Shown here: in pieces, positions 42,260 to 51,551 of the stretch | Layout: the number at the start of each line of letters is the position of its first letter | Position numbering within the stretch: position 1 is the first letter of the stretch | Source of the DNA: Salipiger bermudensis HTCC2601 | Lineage (GTDB): Bacteria; Pseudomonadota; Alphaproteobacteria; Rhodobacterales; Rhodobacteraceae | Length of the DNA: 64,000 nt | NCBI RefSeq assembly: GCF_000153725.1 | Contig: NZ_DS022278.1 | Coordinates: forward strand, 39,798 to 103,797 | Direction of reading: 5' to 3' | Translations under genes and position numbers: made by a program | Notes under the pieces: model-generated | Told to the model about the DNA's origin: nothing | What the model saw: the letters and a program-made list of their open reading frames with translations, nothing else | Databases searched by the model: none

Positions 42260-43327
42260 TCAGTTTGTCGCCTTCCACATCCTGAACCGCCCCTGTCCTG
42301 TCACCTCGCGGATCAGACCCCGCTCTTGCATCCATGCAAGGTTGCGCTGAACAGCGGCGCGACTGGCACTCGTCAGGGCCTGGGCCATTGGCGCAGAGAC
42401 GAGCGGCCATTCGGTCAGCACTGCGCGCAAGGCCGGCGGCGTCCTGCCCGAGAGCAATGTCATTTCGGCTTCCGCCCGCGCCGACCATGCCTCGATATCG
42501 TCAAGGTGCCGCACCGCGGTCAGGCACGCGGCTTCCATCCCGTATAGCCAGCGTTCCAGACGTTCGAACGGTGAACCACCGGCTCGTAGTCCCCCTGCCC
42601 CGCCCATGGCCAGAGGCGTGAAGACTGCGCCTCTTCCATCGCTGGCCGCGATCCGCGCAGCTGCGACAGCCGCTTCCATACGGTCGTCGTGCTGCCCGAG
42701 CCCCGCGAGGCGCCAGAGGTGAAAGCCCGCGCAAGCGCGAGTGATCGGGTGCAGGTCCGTGGCCTGCCCCATCAGATCCAGCCAACCGCTCGCGCGATCC
42801 ACGAACGGCTCGGTCTCATCACTGATGTTCTCGGGGTCGCGACGGTCGAGGAAGGCGGAAAGGTCCTGCTCCGGTCCCGGTCCACCCGTCAGTCGCCGAA
42901 TCGCCCATCCGACTCGCGCCAGCGCCGCCGTGTCGTCCTGGACACCGGACAGGCGCAGCGAGATCCAGAGCGCCAGCCGGTCTTGGCTGATGCGGTCACC
43001 GGTGTGCCAGCTCAAATCTGCGGCCTCCATCAGCGCAAGCCGATGCCGCCATCCTTCCGGTCCGCGCTTCAACCGGTCGTCCAGCGCGCCGACGCGACCG
43101 GCCACACGGGCAAGACGCGCGGCCTGCCCGCCCTCTGCCTTCCGCCATTCGTCGAGGACCTCGGTTTCACGCGGTTCGGCCCGTGGTCCCGGCGGCAAAT
43201 AGTCCGGCTCGTCGTCCATCGGACCGGGCAGAAACCACAGGTCGTCCTCAGACGCCTGTTCGACCTCCTCAGCATAAATGCCGAGCGCGTCGGATTCATC
43301 ATACAATGCGGGGGTTCCAGGCCTCAT
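42260..43327 (-). CDS. HTH-containing plasmid protein (DUF1612/RHE_PE00001-like)
   Basis: A 355-aa protein with a Trp- and acidic-rich N-terminus (DDLWFLPGPMDDEPDYLPPG) and a helical middle. The C-terminal ~55 residues look like a winged HTH (LVSAPMAQALTSASRAAVQR, then EVTGQGRFRMWKA). This resembles DUF1612-type proteins common on alphaproteobacterial repABC replicons. Function is unknown. It is divergent from the serine recombinase, with about 225 bp between them. Confidence 0.55.
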   Translation of the reverse strand: MRPGTPALYDESDALGIYAEEVEQASEDDLWFLPGPMDDEPDYLPPGPRAEPRETEVLDEWRKAEGGQAARLARVAGRVGALDDRLKRGPEGWRHRLALMEAADLSWHTGDRISQDRLALWISLRLSGVQDDTAALARVGWAIRRLTGGPGPEQDLSAFLDRRDPENISDETEPFVDRASGWLDLMGQATDLHPITRACAGFHLWRLAGLGQHDDRMEAAVAAARIAASDGRGAVFTPLAMGGAGGLRAGGSPFERLERWLYGMEAACLTAVRHLDDIEAWSARAEAEMTLLSGRTPPALRAVLTEWPLVSAPMAQALTSASRAAVQRNLAWMQERGLIREVTGQGRFRMWKATN

Positions 43328-43553
43328 ATGCGCAAAATACAGCTATTTTGAGCTTTACCCAAGGGTTTTATCAGAGTGCGTTTGTACACCTTACATAGCA
43401 CGCGCGCGCGATGGTCCGCGAGACCTCCCTGATCGCGCTCTGCGTATGGAAACCAAGGGCTTTCTGATGAACAGCGCCACAGAGCGCGCCCTTGCATTCA
43501 TTTACAAACGGTCGTTTATTTATGATACCTTAAACTGCAAACGGCCTGTTTTG

Positions 43554-44438
43554 ATGCCCCTGATCGGCTATGCGCGCGTCTCGACCGAAGATCAGACCCC
43601 CCTGCCCCAGTCGCAGGCCCTGAAATCCGCGGGCTGCGTCGAGATCCACGAAGAGCAGGCCTCGGGCGGCAACCGTGCGCGGCCCGTGCTGGCCCGCGTG
43701 CTCGAGCGGATTGGCAAGGGCGATACGCTGGTCGTCGTGCGCATTGATCGTCTGGCGCGATCGCTATCGCATCTGCTCGAGGTCATCGAGCGGCTGGAGG
43801 CGAAAGGTGCCTTTTTTCGCTCGCTGACCGATCCGATCGACACGTCCTCGCCGCAGGGCAAGTTCACCCTGCAAGTTCTCGGCGCCGCGGCCGAGTTCGA
43901 GCGCGCCCTGATCCGCGAACGCACCAAAGCGGGGCTGGCCTCGGCGCGCAGCAAGGGTCGGATCGGCGGCAACCCGGGACTGCGCGCCCGCGATCCCGCG
44001 GCGCTTCGCAAAGTGCGGCTGGCGAGGCAAGACGGTTACATGGATCGCCTGAACGAGACGGCACAGGACTGGGTACCGCACGTTCGTCGCCTGCGGCCCG
44101 ACATGGCCTGGGAGGACGTGCTGCGCATCATCAACGCTCCCCTGCCCCATGAACGTCAGTGGACACAAAGCCGATTGCTCCGCGCTGTGAACGCGTATGT
44201 GCGGGATGGGTTCTTGGCCGAAGCCGTGTTGGGCCGTGCCGGTCGCCGCGACACCGACGACCGTTTGCCGGCCATCGTTGCCGGCATCAAGGGCGCAAAC
44301 CCGGAGATTACGCTGCAAGAAATCTGCAACCGGCTCGAGAAAATGCGGGAGCGGACGCCGCGTGGGCGGACCAGCTGGCAGCCGTCATCCGTGAAGATGC
44401 TGTTGGAGCGAGCCGAGAGGCTGGGGCTGCTTGATTGA
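43554..44438 (+). CDS. Serine recombinase (resolvase/invertase family)
   Basis: A 294-aa protein with an N-terminal resolvase domain: LIGYARVSTEDQ contains the catalytic Ser, VVVRIDRLARSLSHLL the Arg residues, and FERALIRERTKAGLASAR the long E helix. The C-terminal half, about 150 residues, is longer than a simple resolvase tail and includes an SRLLRAVNAYVRDG region. The start at 43554 (MPLIGYARVS) is taken although the frame is open upstream. It probably resolves multimers of the replicon. Short repeats of CAAACGGYC lie just upstream (about 43505-43548) as a candidate crossover/operator site. Confidence 0.85.
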   Translation: MPLIGYARVSTEDQTPLPQSQALKSAGCVEIHEEQASGGNRARPVLARVLERIGKGDTLVVVRIDRLARSLSHLLEVIERLEAKGAFFRSLTDPIDTSSPQGKFTLQVLGAAAEFERALIRERTKAGLASARSKGRIGGNPGLRARDPAALRKVRLARQDGYMDRLNETAQDWVPHVRRLRPDMAWEDVLRIINAPLPHERQWTQSRLLRAVNAYVRDGFLAEAVLGRAGRRDTDDRLPAIVAGIKGANPEITLQEICNRLEKMRERTPRGRTSWQPSSVKMLLERAERLGLLD

Positions 44439-44694
44439 AGTCGCGGGAATCGCCATGCGATTCTTATGATCTGCAGTCCGTAGGCGTCCACAATACATGT
44501 TGTGGCCACGACGCCACGACCCACGAGCTGTTGAGGTGCGCTGCGAACAAGGCCACCCAACGCACTGATACTTAACGGTTTTCTCTCGTCAGAAATCAGC
44601 CCCTTCAACGCGCATACGCCGTTCAACGGTTTGGGCTGGATTTACTCACCAAAACTGTTAAGGTCTACAAAACAATAAAGACTTGAGGGCAGTG

Positions 44695-45876
44695 ATGAGC
44701 GGGATACGAGCCTCTCAAAGATTCGATGTCATGTCCAAGCGGCTTGGTAGCCGGTTGCGAGAACATGCTCAGGAGACTTTTCCACCGGATGCCCAGAAGG
44801 GTCTCCGCCGCTTCGCGATGCGGGAAGCGGCAGATCTCCTACGGCTCAACCAGAACACCTTCCGCCACCATGTGTCAAACCTCGAAGGCTTTCCCGAAGG
44901 TATACTCGAGGGTGGCAACCGCCGCAGTTTCTCTGCTGAGGAAATGGTCGAGGCCCAACGCGTCCTTCTTGAGACGGGCAGGATTAAGCCCGATGAGCAC
45001 CCTCACAGAAGAGCCGGCGAACCGTGCCAGGTCGTGACAATCTTCAACCTGAAGGGCGGGTCCGCAAAAACGTCGACCGTAGCTCATGTTGGTCAGCTTC
45101 TGGGTCTTCGCGGCTATCGGGTCCTGCTTATCGACCTCGACAGCCAGGCAAGTCTGACAAACCTGTTTGGGGTGACTCCTGAACTCGATCCGGACATGCC
45201 GACCTCCTACGATCTGATCCGGTCGGAAGGTCCCCTGCCCGCCCCCGAAATCATTCGCAAAACGAACTTTCCGACGGTCGACCTTATCCCCGCCTCCATG
45301 GACATCATGGAGTACGAATTTGAGGTCGCTTTGAGCTTCAGGCACGGAGCCACCACGTTCCACAGCCGGATCCGCGAAGCACTTGAGCCTGTCTTGGACA
45401 GATATGACGTGGTGATCTTCGACACCCCGCCGCAGCTGAACTTCTCGGTGATCTCTGCCCTCTTTGCTTCCACCGGGGTCCTGATCCCGCTCAATGCGTC
45501 CATGCTTGATGTCATGTCCCTCGCAAGCTTCCTCGGTATGGCAAGCAACCTGATGGGCGTCGTCGAGGCGCATGCTCCCGAACACGGTCTGAACTTCGTG
45601 CGGGTGCTGATCACCCGCTACGAGAATACCGACGGTCCACAGGTCCAGATCTCGTCTCTGCTTCGGACGGTCCTTGGCGATGCGGTCCTCCCGGCCGAGT
45701 TCCTGAAGTCGACAGCGGTAGGTGATGCCGCCAATACGCAGCAGAGCATCTTTGAGGTCGAACCTCGCGACGTGAACCGCAGAACCTACGAGCGTGCAAT
45801 CGAGTCCGTTTCGCGCGTTACCGACGAAGTCGAACGCGAAATCCTAAAGGCATGGGGGCGCAGCCATGGCGCGTAA
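44695..45876 (+). CDS. repA: RepA, ParA-type partition ATPase of repABC
   Basis: A 393-aa Walker-type ATPase. An N-terminal HTH-like region (REAADLLRLNQNTFRHHVSN) precedes a deviant Walker A (FNLKGGSAKTSTVAHV, about residue 120) and the LLIDLDSQASLTNLFG motif. RepA drives segregation with RepB and represses the operon. The start is the ATG at 44695. The upstream 256 bp has no gene and should carry the promoter and RepA operator. It overlaps repB by 11 bp. Confidence 0.92.
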   Translation: MSGIRASQRFDVMSKRLGSRLREHAQETFPPDAQKGLRRFAMREAADLLRLNQNTFRHHVSNLEGFPEGILEGGNRRSFSAEEMVEAQRVLLETGRIKPDEHPHRRAGEPCQVVTIFNLKGGSAKTSTVAHVGQLLGLRGYRVLLIDLDSQASLTNLFGVTPELDPDMPTSYDLIRSEGPLPAPEIIRKTNFPTVDLIPASMDIMEYEFEVALSFRHGATTFHSRIREALEPVLDRYDVVIFDTPPQLNFSVISALFASTGVLIPLNASMLDVMSLASFLGMASNLMGVVEAHAPEHGLNFVRVLITRYENTDGPQVQISSLLRTVLGDAVLPAEFLKSTAVGDAANTQQSIFEVEPRDVNRRTYERAIESVSRVTDEVEREILKAWGRSHGA

Positions 45877-46795
45877 GGTCTTCGGGGACTCACTCAAGAA
45901 CGCGATGGGTAAAGCGTCAAGGTCGGATGAGGATGCGGATCTCGATCTGAAGCGCACGAGCCCAACTGTCGCTCGAGCGCAAGCATCGGTGTTGGAAGAA
46001 GACAAGCACGCCACGCGCCTGATCGACCCGAGCGCCGTGCGGATGTCCGCGGTCATGGACCGTATCGATCCGAGCGATGGCCTCGAGGAACTCGTGTCCT
46101 CGATCCGGGAGCATGGGCAAAAGGTTCCCATTCTCGTCCGCCGAACCCAGGATGGCGCACTTGAGATCGTCTATGGGCGCCGCAGGCTTCTCGCATGTCG
46201 TGAGCTTGGTCAGAAGGTGCGCGCCACGGTCATGGAAATGACCGAAGAGGAAGCACTGATCGCCCAGGGCGTGGAGAACAATGCCCGCCAAGACCCCTCG
46301 TTTATCGAGAGGGCTTTGTTCGTCGCCGGCATCATTCGAGAACTTGGGAAAACAGACGAGACGCGCAAGAACGCCCAGACCATCGCCTATCGGGCACTCC
46401 AGATCGATGAGTCTCTCGTCTCTCGGATGAACCGTATCGCGACGGGCATTCCGATGGAGCTGATCCAGGCCATCGGACCAGCACATGGCGTTGGTCGGCG
46501 GGTCTGGGAGAAGCTTTTCAGGCTGTGCGAGAAGGACGTCTCGAGAGCCAAGGAAGTCGCCCGCGAAATCCCCCGTAGCTTGCCTGGCCCAGAGCGGCTT
46601 GACGCAGCGGTTACGCTGCTCACGGCCACCAAGACAACTCCGCCCAAGGCTGAGCCAGGTGAGCGCGTGAAGATCGGCCGCAAAGGCAATCGCATCACTA
46701 TCGATGTGGACGCTGATCTTGCCCCACGCGTCGAAGAGGCCGTCCGAAAGCTGATCGGAGAGCTTCTTGACCGCGGTCAAGACGGCCCAAAGTGA
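45866..46795 (+). CDS. repB: RepB, ParB-type partition protein of repABC
   Basis: A 309-aa ParB-like protein. The nuclease/CTPase-like N-terminal domain shows LVSSIREHGQKVPILVR, GRRRLLACRELG, and ENNARQDPSFIERALFVAGI. An HTH follows. RepB binds parS palindromes and RepA. The C-terminal LLDRGQDGPK is encoded by DNA that itself contains one of three perfect parS-like palindromes. It is translationally coupled to repA. Confidence 0.92.
   Translation: MARKVFGDSLKNAMGKASRSDEDADLDLKRTSPTVARAQASVLEEDKHATRLIDPSAVRMSAVMDRIDPSDGLEELVSSIREHGQKVPILVRRTQDGALEIVYGRRRLLACRELGQKVRATVMEMTEEEALIAQGVENNARQDPSFIERALFVAGIIRELGKTDETRKNAQTIAYRALQIDESLVSRMNRIATGIPMELIQAIGPAHGVGRRVWEKLFRLCEKDVSRAKEVAREIPRSLPGPERLDAAVTLLTATKTTPPKAEPGERVKIGRKGNRITIDVDADLAPRVEEAVRKLIGELLDRGQDGPK
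46765..46782. repeat. parS-like palindrome, copy 1 (inside repB)
   Basis: Perfect 18-bp palindrome TCTTGACCGCGGTCAAGA in the last codons of repB. Identical copies are at 46806 and 48129. Repeated palindromes around repB/repC are the RepB-binding partition sites in repABC systems. Confidence 0.85.
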
Positions 46796-46805
46796 CGACC
46801 CCGTG

Positions 46806-46823
46806 TCTTGACCGCGGTCAAGA
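46806..46823. repeat. parS-like palindrome, copy 2 (repB-repC gap)
   Basis: Second perfect copy of TCTTGACCGCGGTCAAGA, 41 bp after copy 1 and just after the repB stop. Confidence 0.85.
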
Positions 46824-46865
46824 CATCAAGAGCAACGAGCAGAAAACGAAAGGAGGAACGGTTAG

Positions 46866-46955
46866 AAAAGGAAAGACCCCCCGAAAGCGGTGCTTCCGAA
46901 GGGCCTCAATCAGTCTCGACACCTGATTGATACCCCCAAAACGAATCGAGTTCAA
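46866..46955 (-). ncRNA. Probable repABC antisense counter-transcribed RNA (incompatibility RNA)
   Basis: In the gap between repB and repC, minus-strand sequence folds into a 12-bp stem (46877-46888 with 46892-46903, ACC loop, some GU pairs) followed by TCTTTCCTTTTC, an intrinsic terminator. This is where repABC replicons encode the small antisense RNA that limits repC expression. The ends are approximate, and the promoter was not pinned down. Confidence 0.6.
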
Positions 46956-46998
46956 CACCGCTCGCGGTGACCGGGGAAGCTTTTTCTTCCGAAACACC

Positions 46999-48111
46999 AT
47001 GAGACATGTCACTCAAGCACGAACCGCCTTGGCGGAACAACCAGCTATTGCCTGCCCTAACCCCTACGAGCTTCTGGGGCCGGTGCGGGTTCTTCGGAAA
47101 GACCTGAACCTCACGAGCAACGACGTCACCGTACTGACAGCGCTCATCAGCTTTCTTCCGCGCGATCAGAGCCCAAACTCTGGTGAAACACAGTGCAAGC
47201 TGACCATTGTGTTTCCTTCCAACGCCTCCTTATCAGAGCGCGCAAACGGCATTGACGAAAGAACGCTTCGCCGCTGCCTGGGGCGCCTTGATGCTGCGGG
47301 ACTCATCCAGCGAAAGAGTTCAGCGAACGGGAAACGCTTCCCTCTCCGCTACGGTGGGATCATCAGGGATGCGTTTGGGATCGACTTGGGTCCGCTAATG
47401 CAGAGCCACGACGCTCTTGCGGCCAGAGCATCGAAGGTCACGGAAGAGCGTGAACGCCTGCGCTCCCTCAAGGCAGAAGCCCTGGCGCTGCGCGCGTCCC
47501 TCCTACAGGACGAACAGCTCCATGACGCACGGCGGGCTTCACTGGAAACGATCCGAAACCTGCTTCGTCGAGCAACCCTGACTGCCGACACAGTCTTGCA
47601 AATCATCGCTGGTCTCCGCGAGCTCGGAGCCAACGCCAAGCCGAGCTACGGAGAGTGCCACGAGTCAAACACCCATGCGGACCGAGAGGAATCGCAAGAC
47701 CAAACCCTCGGCCGTGACTGCGCGAGCGAAATGTCCGCCAGGAACGGACAAAATGACCGGCAGATAGAGTCTGTAAAAAAAGAACATATTAAGAAAGACA
47801 CGCACGTGAACCAGACCAACGCTTCCCAAAGCGTTGGAGCACCGACCATGAACCGGGACCCGGCAAAAATGGCATGGACGGACTTTTCACATGTCGCGGA
47901 CTTCTTCCCAGACCCGCCACGAACAGGCGAGGCCCTGAACCGCGTTCTCTTCGATATCGGTCGATTGCTTAGAATACGCCAAGAAAAACTGATGCGTGGT
48001 CTCCAAAAAGCTGGGGCTGGACGGCTTTTGCTGATCTTGGACTACCTGTTGGGAAAGGGCGAAGCGATCAGGCAGCCCGAGGCATACTTTGACACGATCC
48101 TGCGCGCATAG
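46999..48111 (+). CDS. repC: RepC replication initiator
   Basis: A 370-aa initiator of repABC replicons. The N-terminal winged-helix part is well conserved (LLGPVRVLRKDLNLTSNDVT, then FLPRDQSPNSGETQCKLTIV and ERTLRRCLGRLDAAGLIQRK). A low-complexity linker (about residues 210-260) and a helical C-terminus follow. The start is the ATG at 46999; an upstream TTG at 46927 would run through the antisense RNA region. The replication origin of repABC elements is normally inside repC. Confidence 0.92.
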   Translation: MRHVTQARTALAEQPAIACPNPYELLGPVRVLRKDLNLTSNDVTVLTALISFLPRDQSPNSGETQCKLTIVFPSNASLSERANGIDERTLRRCLGRLDAAGLIQRKSSANGKRFPLRYGGIIRDAFGIDLGPLMQSHDALAARASKVTEERERLRSLKAEALALRASLLQDEQLHDARRASLETIRNLLRRATLTADTVLQIIAGLRELGANAKPSYGECHESNTHADREESQDQTLGRDCASEMSARNGQNDRQIESVKKEHIKKDTHVNQTNASQSVGAPTMNRDPAKMAWTDFSHVADFFPDPPRTGEALNRVLFDIGRLLRIRQEKLMRGLQKAGAGRLLLILDYLLGKGEAIRQPEAYFDTILRA

Positions 48112-48128
48112 AGTATGCAGGTTACACG

Positions 48129-48146
48129 TCTTGACCGCGGTCAAGA
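48129..48146. repeat. parS-like palindrome, copy 3 (after repC)
   Basis: Third perfect copy of TCTTGACCGCGGTCAAGA, extended to 20 bp with flanking G and C, 17 bp after the repC stop and before the large ParB-like gene. Confidence 0.85.
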
Positions 48147-48238
48147 CCGACGGCGAGAGGGAAAGGCTGGGGGTTTGAGGAGTGACGGGAAGTGAGATTG
48201 GGAGAGTGGCTTCCGACGCCCGTCGTGGAGAAGATCTG

Positions 48239-50410
48239 ATGGCGAAAGCGGCCCAGAACATCACCCTGTCCCCGTCGCGGGACATCCCCTTCAACAAGCT
48301 GGTGCTGAGCCAGTCCAACGTGCGGCGCATCAAGGCCGGCGTTTCGGTCGAGGAACTGGCCGAGGACATCGCGCGGCGCGGCCTGCTGCAGAGCCTGAAT
48401 GTGCGGCCCGTGCTTGATGCCGATGGGGTCGAGACCGGCACGTTCGAGATCCCGGCCGGTGGTCGACGCTTCCAGGCGCTGTCGCTCCTGGTGAAGCAGA
48501 AGAGGCTGGCGAAGACCGCACCGATCCCCTGCATCGTGCGGGATGCTGCGTCGGAGATCCTGGCCGAGGACGACTCGCTGGCAGAGAACATGCAGCGCGT
48601 CGCTCTGCACCCGCTGGACCAATTCCGCGCCTTCGTGGCCTTGCGCGAGAAGGGTCAGAGTGAAGAAGCGATCGCCGCGGCCTTCTTCGTGACGCCGCAG
48701 ATCGTTAAGCAGCGCCTGAAACTCGCGTCCGTGGCCCCTGCCCTGCTTGAGGTCTATGCCGAGGATGGCATGACGCTGGAACAGCTGATGGCCTTCACCG
48801 TGAACCCGGATCACGCGCGTCAGGAACAGGTCTGGGATGCGGTGAAAAACTCCTGGAACAAGGAGCCCTATGCCATCCGGCGCATGCTCACTGAGACCTC
48901 GGTCCGAGCTTCCGATCGTCGTGCGGTCTTCGTGGGTGTCGATACCTATGAGGCGGCGGGCGGTGCCCTCCTGCGTGATCTCTTCCAGGGCGACGACGGT
49001 GGCTGGCTGGAGGACCCTGCCCTGCTCGACCAGCTGGTCTCCGAGAAGCTCCAGGCCGAAGCCGAGGTGCTGGCGTCCGAGGGCTGGAAATGGATCGAGG
49101 TGGCGACCGACCTGCCCTATGGCTACAGTCATGGTCTGCGGCGTCTGGCAGGTGATACCGCACCGATGACCGACGAGGAAAGCGCGGCCCATGCGACGCT
49201 CCTCGCCGAATATCGCGCGCTGGAGGAAGAATACTCCGGCCAAGACGAATACCCCGAGGAGATCGATGCCCGGCTGGGTCAACTCGAGATGGCGATGGAG
49301 GCACTCGAACAGCGGCCTGTGATCTACGACCCGGCCGAGGTTGCCCGGGCCGGCGTCTTCGTCACACTGGATCGGGATGGCAACTTGTCTGTCGATCGCG
49401 GCTATGTCCGGCCCGAGGATGAGCCGCGCGAGGAGACCGCGGTCCAGGATGGTGATGGTGCAGATGCCATGGGGCAGGGGGGTGATGCCTGCGGTTCCAG
49501 CTGGAAACCGTCGGCAACCTCCGCCGGGGGCACTGTGATCTCCTCAGGCGGGCAACCGATCGGCACGGATGCGTCCGAGGAGGAAGACGACGAGGCGCTG
49601 AAGCCGTTGCCTGAGCGGCTTGTCATGGAACTGACCGCCCACAGGACCCTCGCACTGCGTGAGGCCATCGGGCGTTCGCCGGACGTCGCGCTGACGCTCC
49701 TCCTCCTGAAGCTGGTGACGGATACCTTCCGCACCTCCTCGGCCTCGGGAAGCTGTCTCGAGGCTTCGGTGCGTCACGTCTACATGTCGGCGCAGGCACC
49801 GGACCTAAAGGACAGCGTCGTGGCGAAGCTGGTCGATGAGCGTCACGCGGCCTGGGAGGCTGATCTGCCCCTCGGCGATGATACCGCCCTCTGGGACTAT
49901 CTGACCCTTCTCGATCAGGGCAGCCGTCTGGCTCTGCTGGCGCATTGCCTCAGCTTTGGCGTCAATGCACTTCATGAGAAGGTGAACCCCTATGGTGCGG
50001 GTATCTCCGCCAGCGGCCTGACCCGCCGCATGGCCCATGCCGATCTGGTGGCGAGGGCGGTCGATCTCGACATGGTCGAGGCAGGCTGGGAGCCGACGGT
50101 CGATAGCTATCTCAACCGCGTGCCCAAGGCTCGGATCCTCGAGGCTGTGCGCGAGGCGAAGGGGGAGGGGACTGCGCAGCTTCTCGATCACCTCAAGAAG
50201 GGCGAGATGGCCACGGAGGCCGAGCGGCTTCTCAAGGGCAGCGGTTGGTTGCCCGAGGTCCTGCGTCGCGCTGATCTGGCGGTGGACGACGGCGAAGAGA
50301 TTGCAGAAGGGCAGGAGGAGCACGCGGGCCAGCCCGAGGATGTCGATCTTCCGGCTTTCCTGACGGCCGATCTGCCGGAGACCGCCGCGTCGATGCTGGC
50401 CGCAGAGTGA
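48239..50410 (+). CDS. Large ParB/RepB/Spo0J-family protein
   Basis: A 723-aa protein. The N-terminal ~230 residues are ParB-like: LVLSQSNVRRIKAGVSVEEL, then the GGRRFQALSLLV motif and ENMQRVALHPLDQFRAFVAL with an HTH. The remaining ~490 residues are acidic and largely unrecognised, with a conserved-looking YVRPEDEPRE segment. The ATG at 48239 is preferred to a GTG at 48182. Such long ParB-like proteins are frequent on alphaproteobacterial plasmids next to replication or transfer genes; they may bind nicks or centromere-like DNA, but the role is unknown. It is distinct from RepB of this operon. Confidence 0.75.
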   Translation: MAKAAQNITLSPSRDIPFNKLVLSQSNVRRIKAGVSVEELAEDIARRGLLQSLNVRPVLDADGVETGTFEIPAGGRRFQALSLLVKQKRLAKTAPIPCIVRDAASEILAEDDSLAENMQRVALHPLDQFRAFVALREKGQSEEAIAAAFFVTPQIVKQRLKLASVAPALLEVYAEDGMTLEQLMAFTVNPDHARQEQVWDAVKNSWNKEPYAIRRMLTETSVRASDRRAVFVGVDTYEAAGGALLRDLFQGDDGGWLEDPALLDQLVSEKLQAEAEVLASEGWKWIEVATDLPYGYSHGLRRLAGDTAPMTDEESAAHATLLAEYRALEEEYSGQDEYPEEIDARLGQLEMAMEALEQRPVIYDPAEVARAGVFVTLDRDGNLSVDRGYVRPEDEPREETAVQDGDGADAMGQGGDACGSSWKPSATSAGGTVISSGGQPIGTDASEEEDDEALKPLPERLVMELTAHRTLALREAIGRSPDVALTLLLLKLVTDTFRTSSASGSCLEASVRHVYMSAQAPDLKDSVVAKLVDERHAAWEADLPLGDDTALWDYLTLLDQGSRLALLAHCLSFGVNALHEKVNPYGAGISASGLTRRMAHADLVARAVDLDMVEAGWEPTVDSYLNRVPKARILEAVREAKGEGTAQLLDHLKKGEMATEAERLLKGSGWLPEVLRRADLAVDDGEEIAEGQEEHAGQPEDVDLPAFLTADLPETAASMLAAE

Positions 50411-50509
50411 TTTGAGCCATCCGGGGGCGGGGAAACCCGCCCTCACTCCCACAAAATACTGCAATATCAATATGTTGAATGCGAACGCTCGCATTCGAGA
50501 TGAGGAATC

Positions 50510-50983
50510 ATGTCTGCAACAACCATCATCGACTCAGCCCCTCTGGGGGCGCTGATCCGCTATACCGACGGTAGTCCCAAGCCGCCGGCACGTTTCACCA
50601 AGAAGCTTGCGGCCTGGGAGCGCTCGAACGGCGTCGGCCGTCTCGTGAAGAAGGAGCCTACCCGGGTGTATTCGACCTGGACCGCTCCGGCCTCCTTCAC
50701 GCTCCATGAGGGCAACTTCTCCTCCGACGGGGTGATCCTTGTCACGATCATGCGCAGCCATTCGGCGGACAGCCGTCTGATCTTCGAGGTGGCCGAGGCA
50801 CCGAAGGCCGGGCAGGTGCGTGTGCTCCTCGACTTCGGGGGCAATACCGAGCTGCTGCATCTGGCCGAGTCCGTCACCGCGGCCGAGCTATGGATTGCGC
50901 GGGAGGGCTATCGCAACGCGCGGCTGGAAATCGTCGGTGCCGAGGACAGCGATAGGGCAGGGGGCGCGGACCTGGCCGCCTGA
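50510..50983 (+). CDS. Hypothetical plasmid protein
   Basis: A 157-aa soluble protein with no recognised domain. It has LIRYTDGSPKPPARFTKKLA near the start and a beta-rich middle (VILVTIMRSHSADSRLIFEV). It follows the large ParB-like gene by 100 bp. A GAGGAATC site precedes the ATG. Proteins of this type recur in plasmid backbones, but I know no function. Confidence 0.65.
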   Translation: MSATTIIDSAPLGALIRYTDGSPKPPARFTKKLAAWERSNGVGRLVKKEPTRVYSTWTAPASFTLHEGNFSSDGVILVTIMRSHSADSRLIFEVAEAPKAGQVRVLLDFGGNTELLHLAESVTAAELWIAREGYRNARLEIVGAEDSDRAGGADLAA

Positions 50984-51372
50984 GCCCTGACAATGCGTGT
51001 GGGGCCTGCCGAAGGGTGGGCCTCTCACCGACCAAGAACCTCGTCCCGCGATATCGCGGGGCGCCAGAGGATCCATCCCCAAAGACGGAGGTCTTCAACC
51101 AAGAGCCTGCTCGGGAGGCTGGCGGCGTTCCAGGCATCGGCGGGACAACCGGCTCCTGACGATGGGGCACCATCCCCCGCTCGCCATTCCCTTCCTTGCC
51201 CCGAATCCCGTCTTCGAGATCAACCCGCGAGGGGTCGGACTACGGGCAAGGCCGTGCCGCCGGGTGGATTCGGACGAGCCGAACGCACCCGGTGATGTCA
51301 GCCAGTCTTCGGGCCTGCGGGGTCCTGTCGCGCGGGGGATGGTCCTCCGCCTCCAAGACAGGAGCCAAACAG
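50984..51372. other. GC-rich leader before a small gene
   Basis: A 389-bp gap with no convincing gene. It contains a CCGCGATATCGCGG palindrome (about 51047-51060). Its last 30 bases (CCAAGACAGGAGCCAAACAG before the ATG) resemble the region just upstream of ssb, suggesting a shared type of long leader. Confidence 0.4.
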
Positions 51373-51537
51373 ATGTCCCGCAAAGATGCACACGCCTTCG
51401 CAGCCTCCCTCGCCGCCACGCTCATGGTCTCGATCGTTGTCTTCCAAGCAGGGGATGGAACCTTCGGCGCTGTCCCCGCCGATGAAATCGACGGAGACGA
51501 GGTCGTGATCGTCTCGGAATACGATCCCTTCGGGTGA
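51373..51537 (+). CDS. Small hypothetical protein with one hydrophobic segment
   Basis: 54 aa. Residues about 9-24 (FAASLAATLMVSIVVF) form a hydrophobic helix that could be a membrane anchor or signal, followed by an acidic tail (DEIDGDEVVIVSEYDPFG). The ATG has an AGGAGCC site. It is unknown but looks like a real small membrane-associated protein. Confidence 0.5.
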   Translation: MSRKDAHAFAASLAATLMVSIVVFQAGDGTFGAVPADEIDGDEVVIVSEYDPFG

Positions 51538-51551
51538 GGCTTCGGCCTCAC
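51534..51551 (+). terminator. Hairpin at the end of the small gene
   Basis: GTGAGGC-TTCG-GCCTCAC is a very stable UUCG tetraloop stem overlapping the stop codon. There is no strong T tract. Confidence 0.45.
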
